A DNA stretch of 64,000 nucleotides from Argyresthia goedartella (Eukaryota; Arthropoda; Insecta; Lepidoptera; Argyresthiidae). The translations under genes and the position numbers were made by a program. Under the pieces are notes generated by a model. That model did no database searches and was not told the origin of the DNA. It saw only the letters and a list, made by a program, of their open reading frames with translations. The stretch covers positions 8,206,501 through 8,270,500 of the forward strand of contig OX463827.1 of assembly GCA_949825045.1 (NCBI GenBank), in the 5' to 3' direction. This document shows, piece after piece, positions 11,080 to 21,644 of the stretch (within the stretch, counting starts at the first letter, position 1; every line of letters begins with the position of its first letter).

Positions 11080-12873
11080 TTTTAAATTTAGGCACGTAAA
11101 TAATGAAGACATTGTAAAAGCGTTTAAATCCCTAGAAATGAAAAATACAGCTGACGCCCATGGTCTATCAGTAAAAATTATTAGTTCCATTGTAGATTGT
11201 ATTGCACCTCACCTTTGTTGTATATTTAATCAATCAAGATAATGGTGTGTTTCCTGACTTGATGAAACTAAGTAAAGTTATACCTTTATTCAAAGCTGGT
11301 AGTACATCAGACCCCACCAATTTTAGACCCATATCGATACTACCAACGCTTAGCAAAATATTTGAAAAACTTATACTTAATCAATTGCAAAGTCATTTTT
11401 ATCTCAATAATTTAATTCATATTGCTCAGTTTGGTTTCACAAAGGTCGTTCAACAGCCGATGCTGGTGTTGAACTAATCGACAATATTTTTGATGCCTGG
11501 GAAGACGCAATGGATGCAATAGGTGTCTTCTGCGATCTATCCAAGGCTTTTGATTGCGTCCATCATGACACTCTTGTCAGAAAGTTACGCCATTATGGTG
11601 TAAAAGATCAGGCACTTGGCCTTCTGGAGTCATATCTAACAGATAGGGTTCAGATGGTCGATGTTAATGGGAAAATATCACCTGAGTCTTCAATAAGTAT
11701 GGGCGTACCGCAAGGTTCAATTCTTGGTCCTTTCTTGTTTTTAGTATATATTAATGATTTACCTTACCTTGTTAAAGCAAAACTTGGGTTAGTATTGTTT
11801 GCCGATGATACTTCTTTGATATTTAAAGTAAAAAGACAGCAATCAAATTATGACGAGGTAAACAATGCTATCTCTAGTATAGTGAACTGGTTTACTGTTA
11901 ACAATTTATTACTTAATGAAAAGAAAACTAAATGTACTAAATTCGTGTTACCCAATGTGAACCCGGTAACTACAGACATATTTATAAAAGGACAGAGATT
12001 GGACCTTGTGCAGTCGACTATCTTTTTAGGCATTACTTTAGACGCCAAACTACAATGGTATCCTCATATAAATAAATTGTCGAACAGACTGAGTTCAGCA
12101 GCGTTCGCAGTTAAAAAAATTAGAGCTCTTACCGACGTAGACACCGCTAGACTAGTCTACTTTAGTTACTTTCATAGTCTAATGACCTATGGTATTTTAT
12201 TGTGGGGTCACGCTGCGAATGCTAATAGTATATTTATTCTGCAGAAACGGGCTGTTCGTGCAATTTATAGATTAGGGCCTAGAGTGTCACTGAGGGAAAA
12301 GTTTAAAGAAATCAATATTCTGACATTTGTGTCTCAATATATCTATGACAATCTTGTGTATGTAAAAAGAAATATAACTAATTTTCAGAAGTACAGTGAT
12401 ATACACAATTTTAATACTAGAAATAAAGACAAGTTGGTTGCTTATGTAAGCCGACTACATAAAATTAGTAATTCTTTTAAAGGCAATTGTATACGCTATT
12501 ACAATAAGGTCCCTACTGATATTAAAAACTTACCTTTAGACAAGTTTAAAATAATAATAAAACAGTAATGTATAAAAAAGGTTACTATAGGATATATGAT
12601 TACTTAGAGGACAGATGTCCATGGGAATAGATTGTTTGAGTAACAGGCTGTTTCGATATATAATTAGCATTCATTTTGTAATTTGACAATATTTTATTTA
12701 AAAAAGGAAACGCAAAAGATGCGACGACTGTGGAGTTTCTTCGGTGAGCTCTTCTCCACAGATTCCGCCATTGTGTTAGTGAACTCACCCAAAAAAATGT
12801 AATGACGGATCTAAGTGATGTAACAACATCCTATGGAAATAAATGATTTTTGATTTTTGATTTGATTTTTGAT
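11080..12873 (+). mobile_element. 5'-truncated LINE with RT domain and (TTTTTGA)n tail
   Basis: Coding sequence is readable from about 11080 (FKSLEMKNTADAHGLSVKII) through the reverse transcriptase to 12568. A 3' UTR of about 270 bp follows, with hairpin CTGTGGAG...CTCCACAG at 12728-12761 and the tail at 12842-12873. The endonuclease half is missing, and at least two frameshifts (about 11238 and 11447) break the frame, so it is non-functional. RT motifs place it with CR1/Jockey-type LINEs; I cannot assign the exact family without a database. Confidence 0.8.
11202..12568 (+). pseudogene. LINE reverse transcriptase, frameshifted
   Basis: Segment 11202-11477 holds the fingers region (KVIPLFKAGSTSDPTNFRP, ISILPTLSKIFEK, AQFGFTK). 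A one-base loss near 11447 moves the frame, and 11510-12568 then continues with the palm: DLSKAFDCVHH carrying the first catalytic Asp, MGVPQGSILGPFLF, and FADDTSLIF with the catalytic Asp pair. The thumb and C-terminal region run through ILQKRAVRAIYRL to KISNSFKGNCIRYYNKVP. Residues 1-352 of the second segment are otherwise uninterrupted. The minus fragment at 50000-51446 and the plus fragment at 49640-49999 are from the same LINE type. Confidence 0.8.
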
Positions 12874-13985
12874 ATCGTTCATAAGGCCCTATATACACGT
12901 AGCAACCGGTAAGAAACTTAACCGGTTGGTATCTCTGCCTACTAACTCATACATTCTAACATAGTCACAGACAAGTCCTCAATCAGTAGCGCCATTGCGG
13001 CGTCCTATTTGATTACTCGGGAGGTGACTTACACTAGTTAGTCATTCATAATACTGATCAGTGTCGGAAGCACGAATATTTTACATATTGTAAATGAAAG
13101 TAAGTCCAGATTAAATGAACTTTGGTCATCTGTACTTATAAAATTCAACGTCCTGACCGACTAACGACTGACTGATACTATATCAACGCATGGCCTAAAC
13201 CGCTGGTCCTAGGGACTTGAAACCTTGTTCAAGGGTTCCCTATATGGCGTAGGGTAACACTGAGAAGTTATGCGGCGAAATTCAACCCTAATAGGGAAAT
13301 AGGGGAAAAAAAAATTACTTAAGAAGCTGGAAGTATCCAGGTAGGTTTATAGTTTTACAGTTATCAGACGTCAACTAAGCAAGTGATTTTTCAAATTGCA
13401 CCCCTAATAGGGGGGTCAACTTTGTATGGAGTTAAACTATGAATTTGAACTTAAACTATGAAAAAAATTCAACAGTGATACCATTGTAAAATATATAATT
13501 GGACTCAGTAGTATATTTTCAAACGTAATTAAAAGACTTGTATAAATCAAAACCATATTTATTCCAAAGATTATAATGTTGTATAACTTATCCAAAAAAC
13601 TAATTTATAAAAACAACGACGTGGTACATTTTTTTTTTCTCGAAACTTACATGGTATCAATTGGTTTTTACTTTTGACAACACTGTGTCGTGAGACCGGT
13701 CCACACTGGACGAATGTGGCGAACAGTAGCGGCTGACTAAAACAAAAAAGTCTGTTTCCTATTTCTTGATATAATTATTTCGTTTGTTAAGCGTTAAGTT
13801 TTATTTTATAGGTATTTCAGTACTACTTTCAAACTGCATGTTCTGAACCAGGAGTATTTATGAGTTTGTATGTGGTATTGATAGAAACGCAGTCGGTTTA
13901 TGTATTTTTATAATGATTCTAATTTCGAATATTTCGGTTATTGTTATTGCACATAAAAACTCACATAACAAAGTTATAGAAAAGG
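12874..13985. other. dpr intron 1; no gene seen
   Basis: Non-coding. It contains CCCCTAATAGGGG-type short palindromic stretches near 13290 and 13410, but no ORF or definable element. Confidence 0.5.
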
Positions 13986-13989
13986 CATT

Positions 13990-15650
13990 TACAAATGCAA
14001 GCTTATCTCTAACAAGAGATTTCTTCTAACAAACCCAAGATAATAAGGATAAATTTCAACCCCTGCGCAGAAATACAAGTAAATAATATAAATTTGTGTC
14101 TTTAATAAACTACTATAATTACATATACTATATAAAGAAGAGCATAAATACCTTATATAAAAATACATATTATAAATAAACAATAATTACATAATAGATC
14201 GCTAAGTTTTCGAAAGAGAAAGGTAATGCTCCTTAAGACGATTTTTTAATATAAAGACAGATGGACTGTCCCTGATGGCGCAGGGAAGCGCGTTCAATAG
14301 ATGTATTCCTCTTTTGGAACCAATGTTTATAAGCGATGGCATTGTGAGGTGGAGTAGAGAGAATGGAGGCCATGTGGGATCTACGAGGTCTCGTCGACGG
14401 AAGGAATTCGAACCGTTCACGCAGAAAGTTGGGATATTGGGGGTTAGTTAAGGAGTACCCCAAATAAACGAATAGGCAGCCATTTTAACAACCCGCGATA
14501 CTTTCGCAGTCCGAAGATGAAACAAATCCCGAGATAGTGAAGTCGCTCGAGTTTATTCAGTTGCTCTTCGTTAGCGCTAGCCCAGCAGATATCAGCGTAA
14601 TCAATCAGCGGAAGGAGAAGGGATTAGGCGAGGGTAATTTTTTTTGACGTGGCAATAAGTTCTGAAGTCTTCTTATTGAGTGAAAAGTGGCAAAGACACG
14701 CTTACTGACCGCCCTGACATGCTTTGACCACAATAGGTGGCTATCGAAAATGGCGGACGGCAGGTCTAGAGCGAAGGCTATGCAGTGTGGCTTTTTTAAC
14801 AGAAGGGTCCATCACAACAGGTAGGGCAGAGAAGTGTTTATTGAGACCATTGAGATCGACATTACCAAATGGCAGGTCCCAAAACTTACCGACCCCAAGA
14901 GTCCGAGGAACTTCCATGCCTGAGCAGTAGAGTAATTTTTAATGTACTTGTATATGTGGCGGCGCTTAGCGTTGCGACCTTAACGATTACAGCAATTACG
15001 TAAGCATTAAAATAAATGAAGTTCTCCTCTGTCGGATAATTTTTGTATCGACTTTTCGCTCGGTTTCTCTTGGCCATAAGGTACTTGATAGCGTATGTTA
15101 GCCAAAGTGCAGGTAGGTGCTTCACCCTAACTCTCTTGACCTCAGCGTGTTTGTCGAACAGACTGAGGATAATCGCGTTGAGTTTGTGAATTATGTCGTC
15201 AATGGTCTCACTAGAAAGGACGGAGACCAGTCGATAGTGGAGGTATCGGATTTGAGCGATTAAATGTGCATATCCTCAAAGCTGCGAATATCAAAAAATG
15301 TACTTCTACTATTGGGAAACTTTATCTCATGTGATAGGAAAATTAGATCATGGTTTTAGGAGAAGGGAGCGTTCATTTGACCATGAGCCGCTATCTTTTC
15401 AAGATCAGAGGTTATCATGAGATAAAGAAGACAGCGAATACAGTGTAGATGGAAATAAGTAGCCTCAAGAGTAAGAAGATGTAGATTGAAGAGAGCTATC
15501 AATCGTCTAGAGTTTATCGGAGTGGGAGTTATTTTTGAGAAGACAAGTTTTGAAATCACCTAGGATGAGAGTATTATTATACAAGGGTCAAATTGTTGAG
15601 AAGGGATTCGAACGAGTCAAAGAAGTCGATCCGAGAAGAAGATACCGAGA
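13990..15650 (-). mobile_element. Decayed LINE on the minus strand
   Basis: Three remnants lie in order on the minus strand. A linker or pre-RT piece at about 14886-15125 contains KRNRAKSRYKNYPTEENFIY. A thumb-region piece lies at about 14430-14600. The C-terminus at 14202-14420 reads RRSHMASILSTPPHN in one frame and NALPCAIRDSPSVF..KNRLKEHYLS in another. The 3' UTR at 13990-14200 has GAAGAAATCTCTTGTTAGAG near 14012-14035. The RT palm is missing, so an internal deletion has occurred. Fragments of the same 3' UTR recur at 19445-19485, 33725-33810, 36920-36985 and 61205-61330. Confidence 0.6.
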
Positions 15651-15901
15651 CGAACTTTACTTTACTTTAAATTCTGTGTATATATAGATATATATACACA
15701 CAGTCAGGTCATAAGTTCTGTCACACAATAAAACTTTTGAATTTAGAACGCTGGCCACAAAAAAGTTTATTGAATTCGAATTTCGAATTTTTCGTGAAAA
15801 TAAAAATGTGTACTTTTTAGAATTTTCCTCATTTTTAAATATGGAGTGGACACTTGAAGAAGACCGTGTCGCAGTTTTTGCGTTGCATATATATATATAT
15901 A

Positions 15902-17650
15902 CAGTGGTGGTCATATAATTAAGAACGACTATTTGAAAACAAGCTTTTTTCAAACTTACGAGAATAACACTTATTGCATATCGTTTTGTATCTCTCTCGG
16001 TATCGTAAAACTGTTTTCAACAATCGTAGCATACAGTTATAATATGATAAATTCAACAATATTATTATATAAGTAAACTTTTTGTATATAATATATCTTA
16101 ACATGTTATTGCAAACTTACTGGCTGGCCACATAATTAAGAACGCTGGATAGTTTATTTTTTTATTCAAATTTAAATAGAGAACACTCTGTAACTAGGCC
16201 ACTATTCGAGTAATTTTGGCGCCATTTAGTTCTGTAAAAGTCAAAAAGTTGATCGTTTGATAATAAAAAAATGGGAAAAAATAAAAGTTGTGATGCATCT
16301 ACAAGGGAAGTAATAATAAAACTTCGCGATATGAATTGGTCATATAAAAAGATTGCCAATCATTTGCAGTGCTCAAAAACGATGACATTCCACGCTGTGA
16401 AGCATTTTAACACACATCAAACAACTTTAAATATTCCTCGTGTACCTAAACAGAGAAAGTCATCTCAGCGAGACGATCGAAATATCGTGCGTTTGGCAAA
16501 ACAATACCCTTTTAAGGGGTCTAATGAGTTAAAAAAATAATACTTTGGTGAAAATAACCCTTCAGCGATCTCAGCGCGCACTATCCGAAGGCGATTGGTA
16601 GAAGCGAAGTTGAACGGAAGGATAGCAAGAAAGGTGCCCATGTTGAAACAGTGTCATAGGCAAGCCCGGCTTGCATTTGCTAGGAGGTATGAAAGCTGGA
16701 CAGCAAGACAGTGGAAAAATGTTCTTTTCTCTGACGAAACAAAAATTAACAGAGTATGTTCTGATGGGAAACGATATGTTCGACGCCCTCCGAATACAGC
16801 ATTCGACCCCAAGTACACAAAAATGACATTAAAGCATGGTGGTGGAAATGTGAAAATTTGGGGATGCTTCTCTGGTCATGGTGTTGGACCTGTTAGACTG
16901 ATAGAAGGAAACATGGATCAATTCCAGTACAAAAATATACTCGAAGAAACTATGTTACCATATGCTGAAGACGTACTTCCGATTATTTGGACATTCCAAC
17001 ACGACAACGATCCGAAGCACACTGCACGCACCGTTAAAGAATTCCTCACATCTCAATCAGTTTCTGTCTTAGAATGGCCACCGAACAGCCCAGATTTAAA
17101 TCCCATAGAGCATCTTTGGTGCGAAGTCAAGAAAAAGGTTTCAAATCGACGATGTGGTAACCTAACTGAGTTATATAACGTTTTTTTAGAAGAATGGCGC
17201 TCTATTTCTCTTGAAAAATGTCAAAAATTGATAGAATCAATGCCTCGTCGGGGTAAGGCAGTTATTAAAAGCCATGGTCACGCTACAAACTATTAACTTA
17301 GAATAAAATGTATTAAATTATAATTTTTAACATTGTCACTGTCTTATTTAATGTGATTTGTAAAATCTAAGTATCTACGGAAACAACTCTCGAGCAGCTT
17401 AAGAATCGTTCTTAATTATTTGTCCAGCATTTTTACTACTTGAATTTGTAATTATCGATAATCAATTAAATTTGTAAAAAAAATAGTAAATGTTTTAGAT
17501 ATTTACTCCTAATCCCGTTTACTTTATCGATGTAGCTATTTCATAACACAACTAATTACTTTTAAGAAGGAACTTAAAAGTACACATAGCATAGTTTTGA
17601 AAAAAAATATCTGGTACTACAAATCGTTCTTAATTATATGACCACCACAA
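15902..17650 (+). mobile_element. Tc1-type DNA transposon (DD34E), nearly complete
   Basis: The left terminal inverted repeat, CAGTGGTGGTCATATAATTA from 15902, is mirrored by TAATTATATGACCACCAC ending at about 17648. A second inner pair lies at 16120-16146 (GGCCACATAATTAAGAACGC) and 17403-17428 (CGTTCTTAATTATTTGTCC). This is the two-repeat arrangement of IR/DR Tc1 elements. TA flanks the left end in an AT run. The transposase is between the inner repeats and is interrupted by a single stop codon. The element sits inside a deleted DD37D element. Confidence 0.85.
16271..17296 (+). pseudogene. Tc1-family transposase, one in-frame stop
   Basis: The frame is continuous over 341 codons, the usual Tc1 length, except for a TAA at 16538-16540 after NELKK; no frameshift is needed. 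The N-terminal ~110 residues form the paired-type DNA-binding region (REVIIKLRDMNWSYKKIANHL). The catalytic domain has the first Asp in LFSDETK, the second in FQHDNDPKHTA and Glu in PDLNPIEHLW. Exactly 34 residues separate the last two, so it is DD34E. The C-terminus LIESMPRRGKAVIKSHG is typical. Apart from the stop it looks young. Confidence 0.88.
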
Positions 17651-17760
17651 AACCTTGTGACAGAACTTAAGGACCGACTAGGTAGTATGTATATCATTAT
17701 AATATATAAACTATATGTATGTATTGTATTTAGTAGTCTGGTATATATATATATATACAC

Positions 17761-19032
17761 AGTCACGTCATAAGTTCTGTCACACAATAAAACTTTTGAA
17801 TTTAGAACGCTGGCCACAAAAAAGTTTATTGAATTCGAATTTCGAATTTTTCGTGAAAATAAAAATGTGTACTTTTTAGAATTTTCCTCATTTTTAAATA
17901 TGGAGTGGACAATTAAAGAAGAACGTGTCGCAGTTTTTGCGTTGCATCGTTGCGGTTACGCGCCAATTCAGATTTTCGACTTACTGAAAAATTTGAATAT
18001 AGCCAAAAGATTCGTTTATCGTACCATAAAACGATACAATGAAGACTCTAGTGTAGATGACAGGTCAAGAAGTGGTCGCCAGTGATAAAAGCTGTGAAGG
18101 CGCGAATTCAAAGAAATCCCATACGTAAGCAGAAACTGTTGGCCCTTCAGATGGGGTTAAGCAGGACCACGGTGAAAAGGGTGTTAAATGAAGACTTAGG
18201 GCTTAGGGCATATCGAAGAAAAAGAGGACATCGTTTGGACGCTCGTTTAATGGACCTGAGACTGAAGAGATGCCGCGCTTTGTTGAAGCGGTACGCGGGA
18301 AAAAAGCATCGGGAAATTCTTTTTTCGGATGAAAAAATTTTCACTGTGGAAGAGAGCTACAACAAACAAAATGATAAGGTGTACGCACACAGCAGTGAAG
18401 AAGCGAGCAACCGTATTCCGCGTGTCCACCGAGGTCATTTCGCTCATGGTTTGGTTGGGAGTCTCTTATGGGGGCTTAACTGAGGTACATTTTTGTGAGA
18501 AAGGCGTAAAAACGAATGCAGTTGTGTATCAAAATACAGTCCTCAAGAACCTTGTGGAACCTGTTTCTCATACCATGTTTAATAACAGGCACTGGGTATT
18601 CCAACAAGATTCTGCGCCAGCTCATACAGCGAAAAGCACACAAGACTGGCTGGCGGCGCGTGAAATCGACTTCATCCGGCACGAAGACTGGCCCTCCTCC
18701 AGTCCAGATTTGAGTCCGTTAGATTACAAGATATGGCAACACTTGGAGGAAAAGGCCTGCTCAAAGCCTCATCCTGATTTGGAGTCACTCAAGGCATCCT
18801 TGATTAAGGCAGCTGCCGATATTGACATGGACCTCGTTCGTGCTGCGATAGACGACTGGCCGCGCAGAATAAAGGCCTGTATTCAAAATCGCGGGGGTCA
18901 TTTTGAATAAACTTTATTACCATAAGAATCTATGTTTTATTAAGTTCATTTCGCTATATAAATGTTTACATAACTAATAAACATGTCTAAATTATTTCAT
19001 ATTACACATGTGACAGAACTTATGACCTGACT
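17761..19032 (+). mobile_element. IS630-Tc1-mariner element of DD37D type (maT-like)
   Basis: The terminal inverted repeats are AGTCACGTCATAAGTTCTGT at the left and ACAGAACTTATGACCTGACT ending at 19032. The ~1.27 kb length is typical of the superfamily. The transposase inside has DD37D spacing and is broken. The copy lies immediately to the right of the deleted relative that hosts the Tc1 element, separated by about 80 bp of AT-rich sequence. Confidence 0.8.
17900..18910 (+). pseudogene. DD37D transposase, frameshifted
   Basis: The likely start is the ATG at 17900 (MEWTIKEERVAVFALHRCGY). The first frame ends at 18085 after DDRSRSGRQ. It resumes in another frame from about 18082 (IKAVKARIQRNPIRKQKLL) and shifts again near 18400. 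Catalytic residues are visible: Asp in ILFSDEKIFTVEE, Asp in FQQDSAPAHTA, and a third Asp in PDLSPLDYKIW. There are 37 residues between the last two, which is the DD37D signature of maT-like elements. At least two frameshifts make it inactive. Confidence 0.82.
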
Positions 19033-19119
19033 ATGATATATATACGGGAGGCTTATTGACAGGGTAAAAGTATTAAAAGGGGGGGTAAAAGTTTGTATGG
19101 TCTGGCCATTTTTACACGA

Positions 19120-19152
19120 CTTTGCGCGAAGCCGTGGGCAACTGCTTGTTAT
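19120..19152 (+). mobile_element. Possible decayed Helitron 3' end
   Basis: GCGCGAAGCCGTGGGCAACT followed by GCTTGT resembles the short hairpin and terminal CTAG of lepidopteran Helitrons; compare GCGGGTGAAGCCGCGGGC at 58460-58476. The terminal CTAG is mutated here. No other part of an element is recognisable. Confidence 0.3.
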
Positions 19153-19276
19153 TCGTAAGAGTCGCTGACCTTTCAACTCAATATCGTTATCGATGCGAGC
19201 TTCCTAATCAGATCCTTAGTAGCGTAAAGTATGTATTCGGACTATAAGTGTAGAATCATAATGAACTCTTCCGCAG

Positions 19277-19437
19277 GTCACCACGGCACGACCCGCGCGC
19301 GTGGCTGGCGTGCCGGCGTGCAAGGCACGGCGGCGGAGTTGGTGCAGGCAGCCAATAACTCCGTCAGCAATATCACCGCTCAGCTCGGGGGCACGGCGTA
19401 TCTGCACTGTTTGGTCGGCCATTTGAACGAGAGGGGG
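19277..19437 (+). CDS. dpr12: Dpr-family Ig protein (dpr12-like), exon 2: start of Ig domain 1
   Basis: The acceptor TTCCGCAG|GTCACC is joined in phase 1 to exon 1 (C+GT = Arg). The exon encodes HHGTTRARGWRAGVQ, then ELVQAANNSVSNITAQLG, GTAYLHCLVGHLNERG. The Cys in YLHCLV is the first disulfide cysteine of an Ig domain, preceded by the GGTAYL turn typical of Dpr proteins. NNS and NIT are possible N-glycosylation sites. It ends at GGG|GTAAGG in phase 0. The following ~45 bp carry a fragment of a LINE 3' UTR, and then a diverged copy of this exon. Confidence 0.85.
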
Positions 19438-19506
19438 GTAAGGAATCTTTGGAAGAAATTGCTTGTTAGATAAGCTTGCCTTTGACTCACTAGAGACACG
19501 TCTTGT

Positions 19507-19642
19507 GATTGGCGCGCTGGCGTGCAGCGCACGGCGGTGGGGTTAGTGCAGGCCGCCAATAACTCCGGGAACAACATCACCACTCAGCTCGGCGGCACGG
19601 CGTATCTGCACTGTTTGGTCGGACATTTCAACGAGAGAGGGG
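19507..19642 (+). pseudogene. Duplicated copy of dpr exon 2, probably not spliced
   Basis: This 136-bp stretch matches the last part of exon 2 at roughly 86% identity by my hand alignment. The reading frame stays open and keeps TAYLHCLVGH and NERG. About eight of 45 residues differ, including Gly to Asp, Gly to Arg and Leu to Phe. At the position of the real donor the sequence is GGGGAATG, so the GT is lost. The next GT (after AAT) would leave phase 1, incompatible with exon 3. It looks like a relic of a tandem exon duplication. Confidence 0.75.
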
Positions 19643-19649
19643 AATGTAT

Positions 19650-20355
19650 TTTGTTTGGAAGAAAGCTTTTATTATATATATAGCCCTTTACTGAATGCCT
19701 GCGGTACTGGAGCGGTGCGGGAGGTAAAAACAGACGTAGGTGACAGCGGAATTTTGCAATCTATGTTCTATTTTACAGCGACAGCCGAGTCAACAGAGGA
19801 CTGTAATAAGTTATAACATAAAAATAAAATCCATAAAACTTTTGAACTTCATAACTTCTTTAGTCGTAATTTTGAAATCGAAAAGTGGATGAGAATGTTG
19901 GGTGACAAACTAATGGCCATAAAATGCCTATTTGTTTTCGGCCATCAACAAAGTTGTTTGTTTTCGGTAACAAACAAAGCATAGCATGACATGATTATCT
20001 CAAAGCTTAGTGCGAATATTTTAAGTGCTATTTTTTTTTTAAATATAATATGGGGTTAAGTATTACTTATTCTAATGACATAGGTACATTGGTTTCATGC
20101 ATGATTATTTTTGTTGTAATTTTTTGTAATACATTCACACGTTCGTCAATCATCGTTTTTGCAACTTAAGATGGCCGAAGAGGCTAGATTGTTAGTTTTT
20201 CAAGTCACTCATACCAAATATTGTTGAATTAGGGAATTTAAAAAATATATTTTTCAATTACCCGTTTTCCATAACGCTTAACAAGACATTCGATTACTTA
20301 CTGATTAAGTATAACAAAGTTTGCTTATATTTAAATATATGTTTTGTCTTTCCAG
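19650..20355. other. dpr intron 2; no gene seen
   Basis: The rest of the 918-bp intron between exons 2 and 3. AT-rich, with a poly-T run at 20030-20040 and a pyrimidine tract (GTTTTGTCTTTCCAG) at its end. Confidence 0.6.
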
Positions 20356-20436
20356 CAAGTATCCTGGATCAGAAAGCGGGATTGGCACATACTGAGCTCC
20401 GGGAAGTTTACATACACCAACGATGAAAGGTTCCAG
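20356..20436 (+). CDS. dpr12: Dpr-family Ig protein (dpr12-like), exon 3: Ig domain 1 core
   Basis: Flanked by TTTCCAG and CAG|GTAAGT, 81 bp in phase 0 on both sides. It encodes QVSWIRKRDWHILSSGKF, then TYTNDERFQ. The V-S-W-I-R-x-R-D motif is the hallmark of Dpr first Ig domains; W is the core tryptophan. RDWHILSSG and YTNDERF are what I recall from Drosophila Dpr12, as opposed to RDLHILT in most other Dpr members, so the paralogue assignment rests on memory and needs a search. Confidence 0.88.
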
Positions 20437-21387
20437 GTAAGTTATTAAATCAACCAGCCGACATTTAGATAGTTCTAATGTGTAAACTTTAACCATTATC
20501 CCAAAGTTCGCGTCATTTTGAGGAATGGGCAATATAGCACACGCTCGCTATTGCAATTAGTATTTAAACATGATATAGCTTTAGCAGATGTGGTGGCAGA
20601 GGCGCAACTGGCACCAAATATCATATATAAAATGTTATATAAGCATGATTTTGACTCAGATAATCAAATTTTTATTTGACTTGCTGCTATTTTAAGTAAA
20701 TTAAAGCTTTATAATGACTCGAACGTCTGGAATCCCGATAACCGGTTGCAAGTGCCTTCGGATGGTTGACTTAAAACTGCTTCCTGCAACTTTAAATATT
20801 TTTCATATATTCCTTATGAATATTCGAATTTAATTATTTCATAACTATTGTTTCATTATAAAAAAAAAGTTTCAGCTCTATAACTTTAGACCGAGTTATT
20901 TTTCGCAACATCTAGCCACGCCATCACCAAAACTATAGAGATATAAGGTTATGTTATTTTCATACAGAAAGTCGTTATGTGTTTTAAAATCTAATTTTAA
21001 ATGTACAAGAAAACCCAGTGCGTGCGCTTTCCCATCGCGTTGGCGATTTCACAACTGAGAAGCTTAAATAAAGCTCCAACCTAGGATCATCGCCATTTAA
21101 AACTAGGCGGACTGGAAGCTTTCTTAAAATCTTGTAAGTACTGTAATGGAGATGTTAAGCTGCTGTTGTCTGTGTATTTTTCTGATTTTGAAGCTGGAGA
21201 ACTTTTCAGAAATTATCTGAACCACTATTTATTTATGACCAAATTTCGTGAGGCCTTTAAACTTCAGGGCCGATTCTATAATTATGTAATTGAAAAAGAA
21301 TATAACCCGAGATAAGTGTAACATTGCATTCTATTTTTCGGTTCTCTGATGGTTGCCTGGTGATGGTGATGATGATGTTAAGGTCTA
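20437..21387. other. Start of dpr intron 3; no gene seen
   Basis: Non-coding intron sequence with no recognised element until the SINE at 21388. Intron 3 runs 20437-52297 (about 31.9 kb) and contains most of the transposons in this window. Confidence 0.55.
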
Positions 21388-21640
21388 ATAATAATAATAA
21401 TACCTTGGACACTATTTACACACATTGATCTAGCCCCAACCTAGGATTCCTTGTAGCTTGGGTACTAGACAACGATACACATACTTATGTGGATAAATAT
21501 AGTATTTAGATAGATAAAAAGCCATGACTGGGGTACAAACATCCGTTCTCATCAAACAATTATTTGCGACCACCGGGATTCGAACCCGGGACCCTTGGCT
21601 TTGTAGGCAGGGTCACTGCCGACTCGGCCATTCGGGTTGT
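21388..21640 (-). mobile_element. tRNA-derived SINE, family B
   Basis: Same layout as the copy at 9479-9725. The minus-strand head has A box TGGCCGAGTCGG and B box GGGTTCGAATCCC (about 21578-21590), the body shares the blocks AACGGATG and CTAGTACCCAAG, and the (ATT)n tail lies at 21388-21402. Confidence 0.8.
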
Positions 21641-21644
21641 ATAT

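Larger units (their letters stand above)
15702..17680 (+). mobile_element. Internally deleted DD37D element (host of the Tc1 insertion)
   Basis: 15702-15889 is nearly identical to the first ~190 bp of the DD37D element at 17761. It shares CAGTCAGGTCATAAGTTCTG, the start codon context and the first codons, then stops abruptly at GCGTTGCAT before an AT run. A matching right end, GTGACAGAACTTAAGGACC, lies at 17657-17680. Everything between is the inserted Tc1 element. Confidence 0.7.

Noticed and set aside
19231..19473. A stand-alone 80-codon gene starting at 19231
   Set aside because: The sequence from 19277 to 19437 is dpr exon 2 with good splice sites; the upstream Met is in intron sequence.
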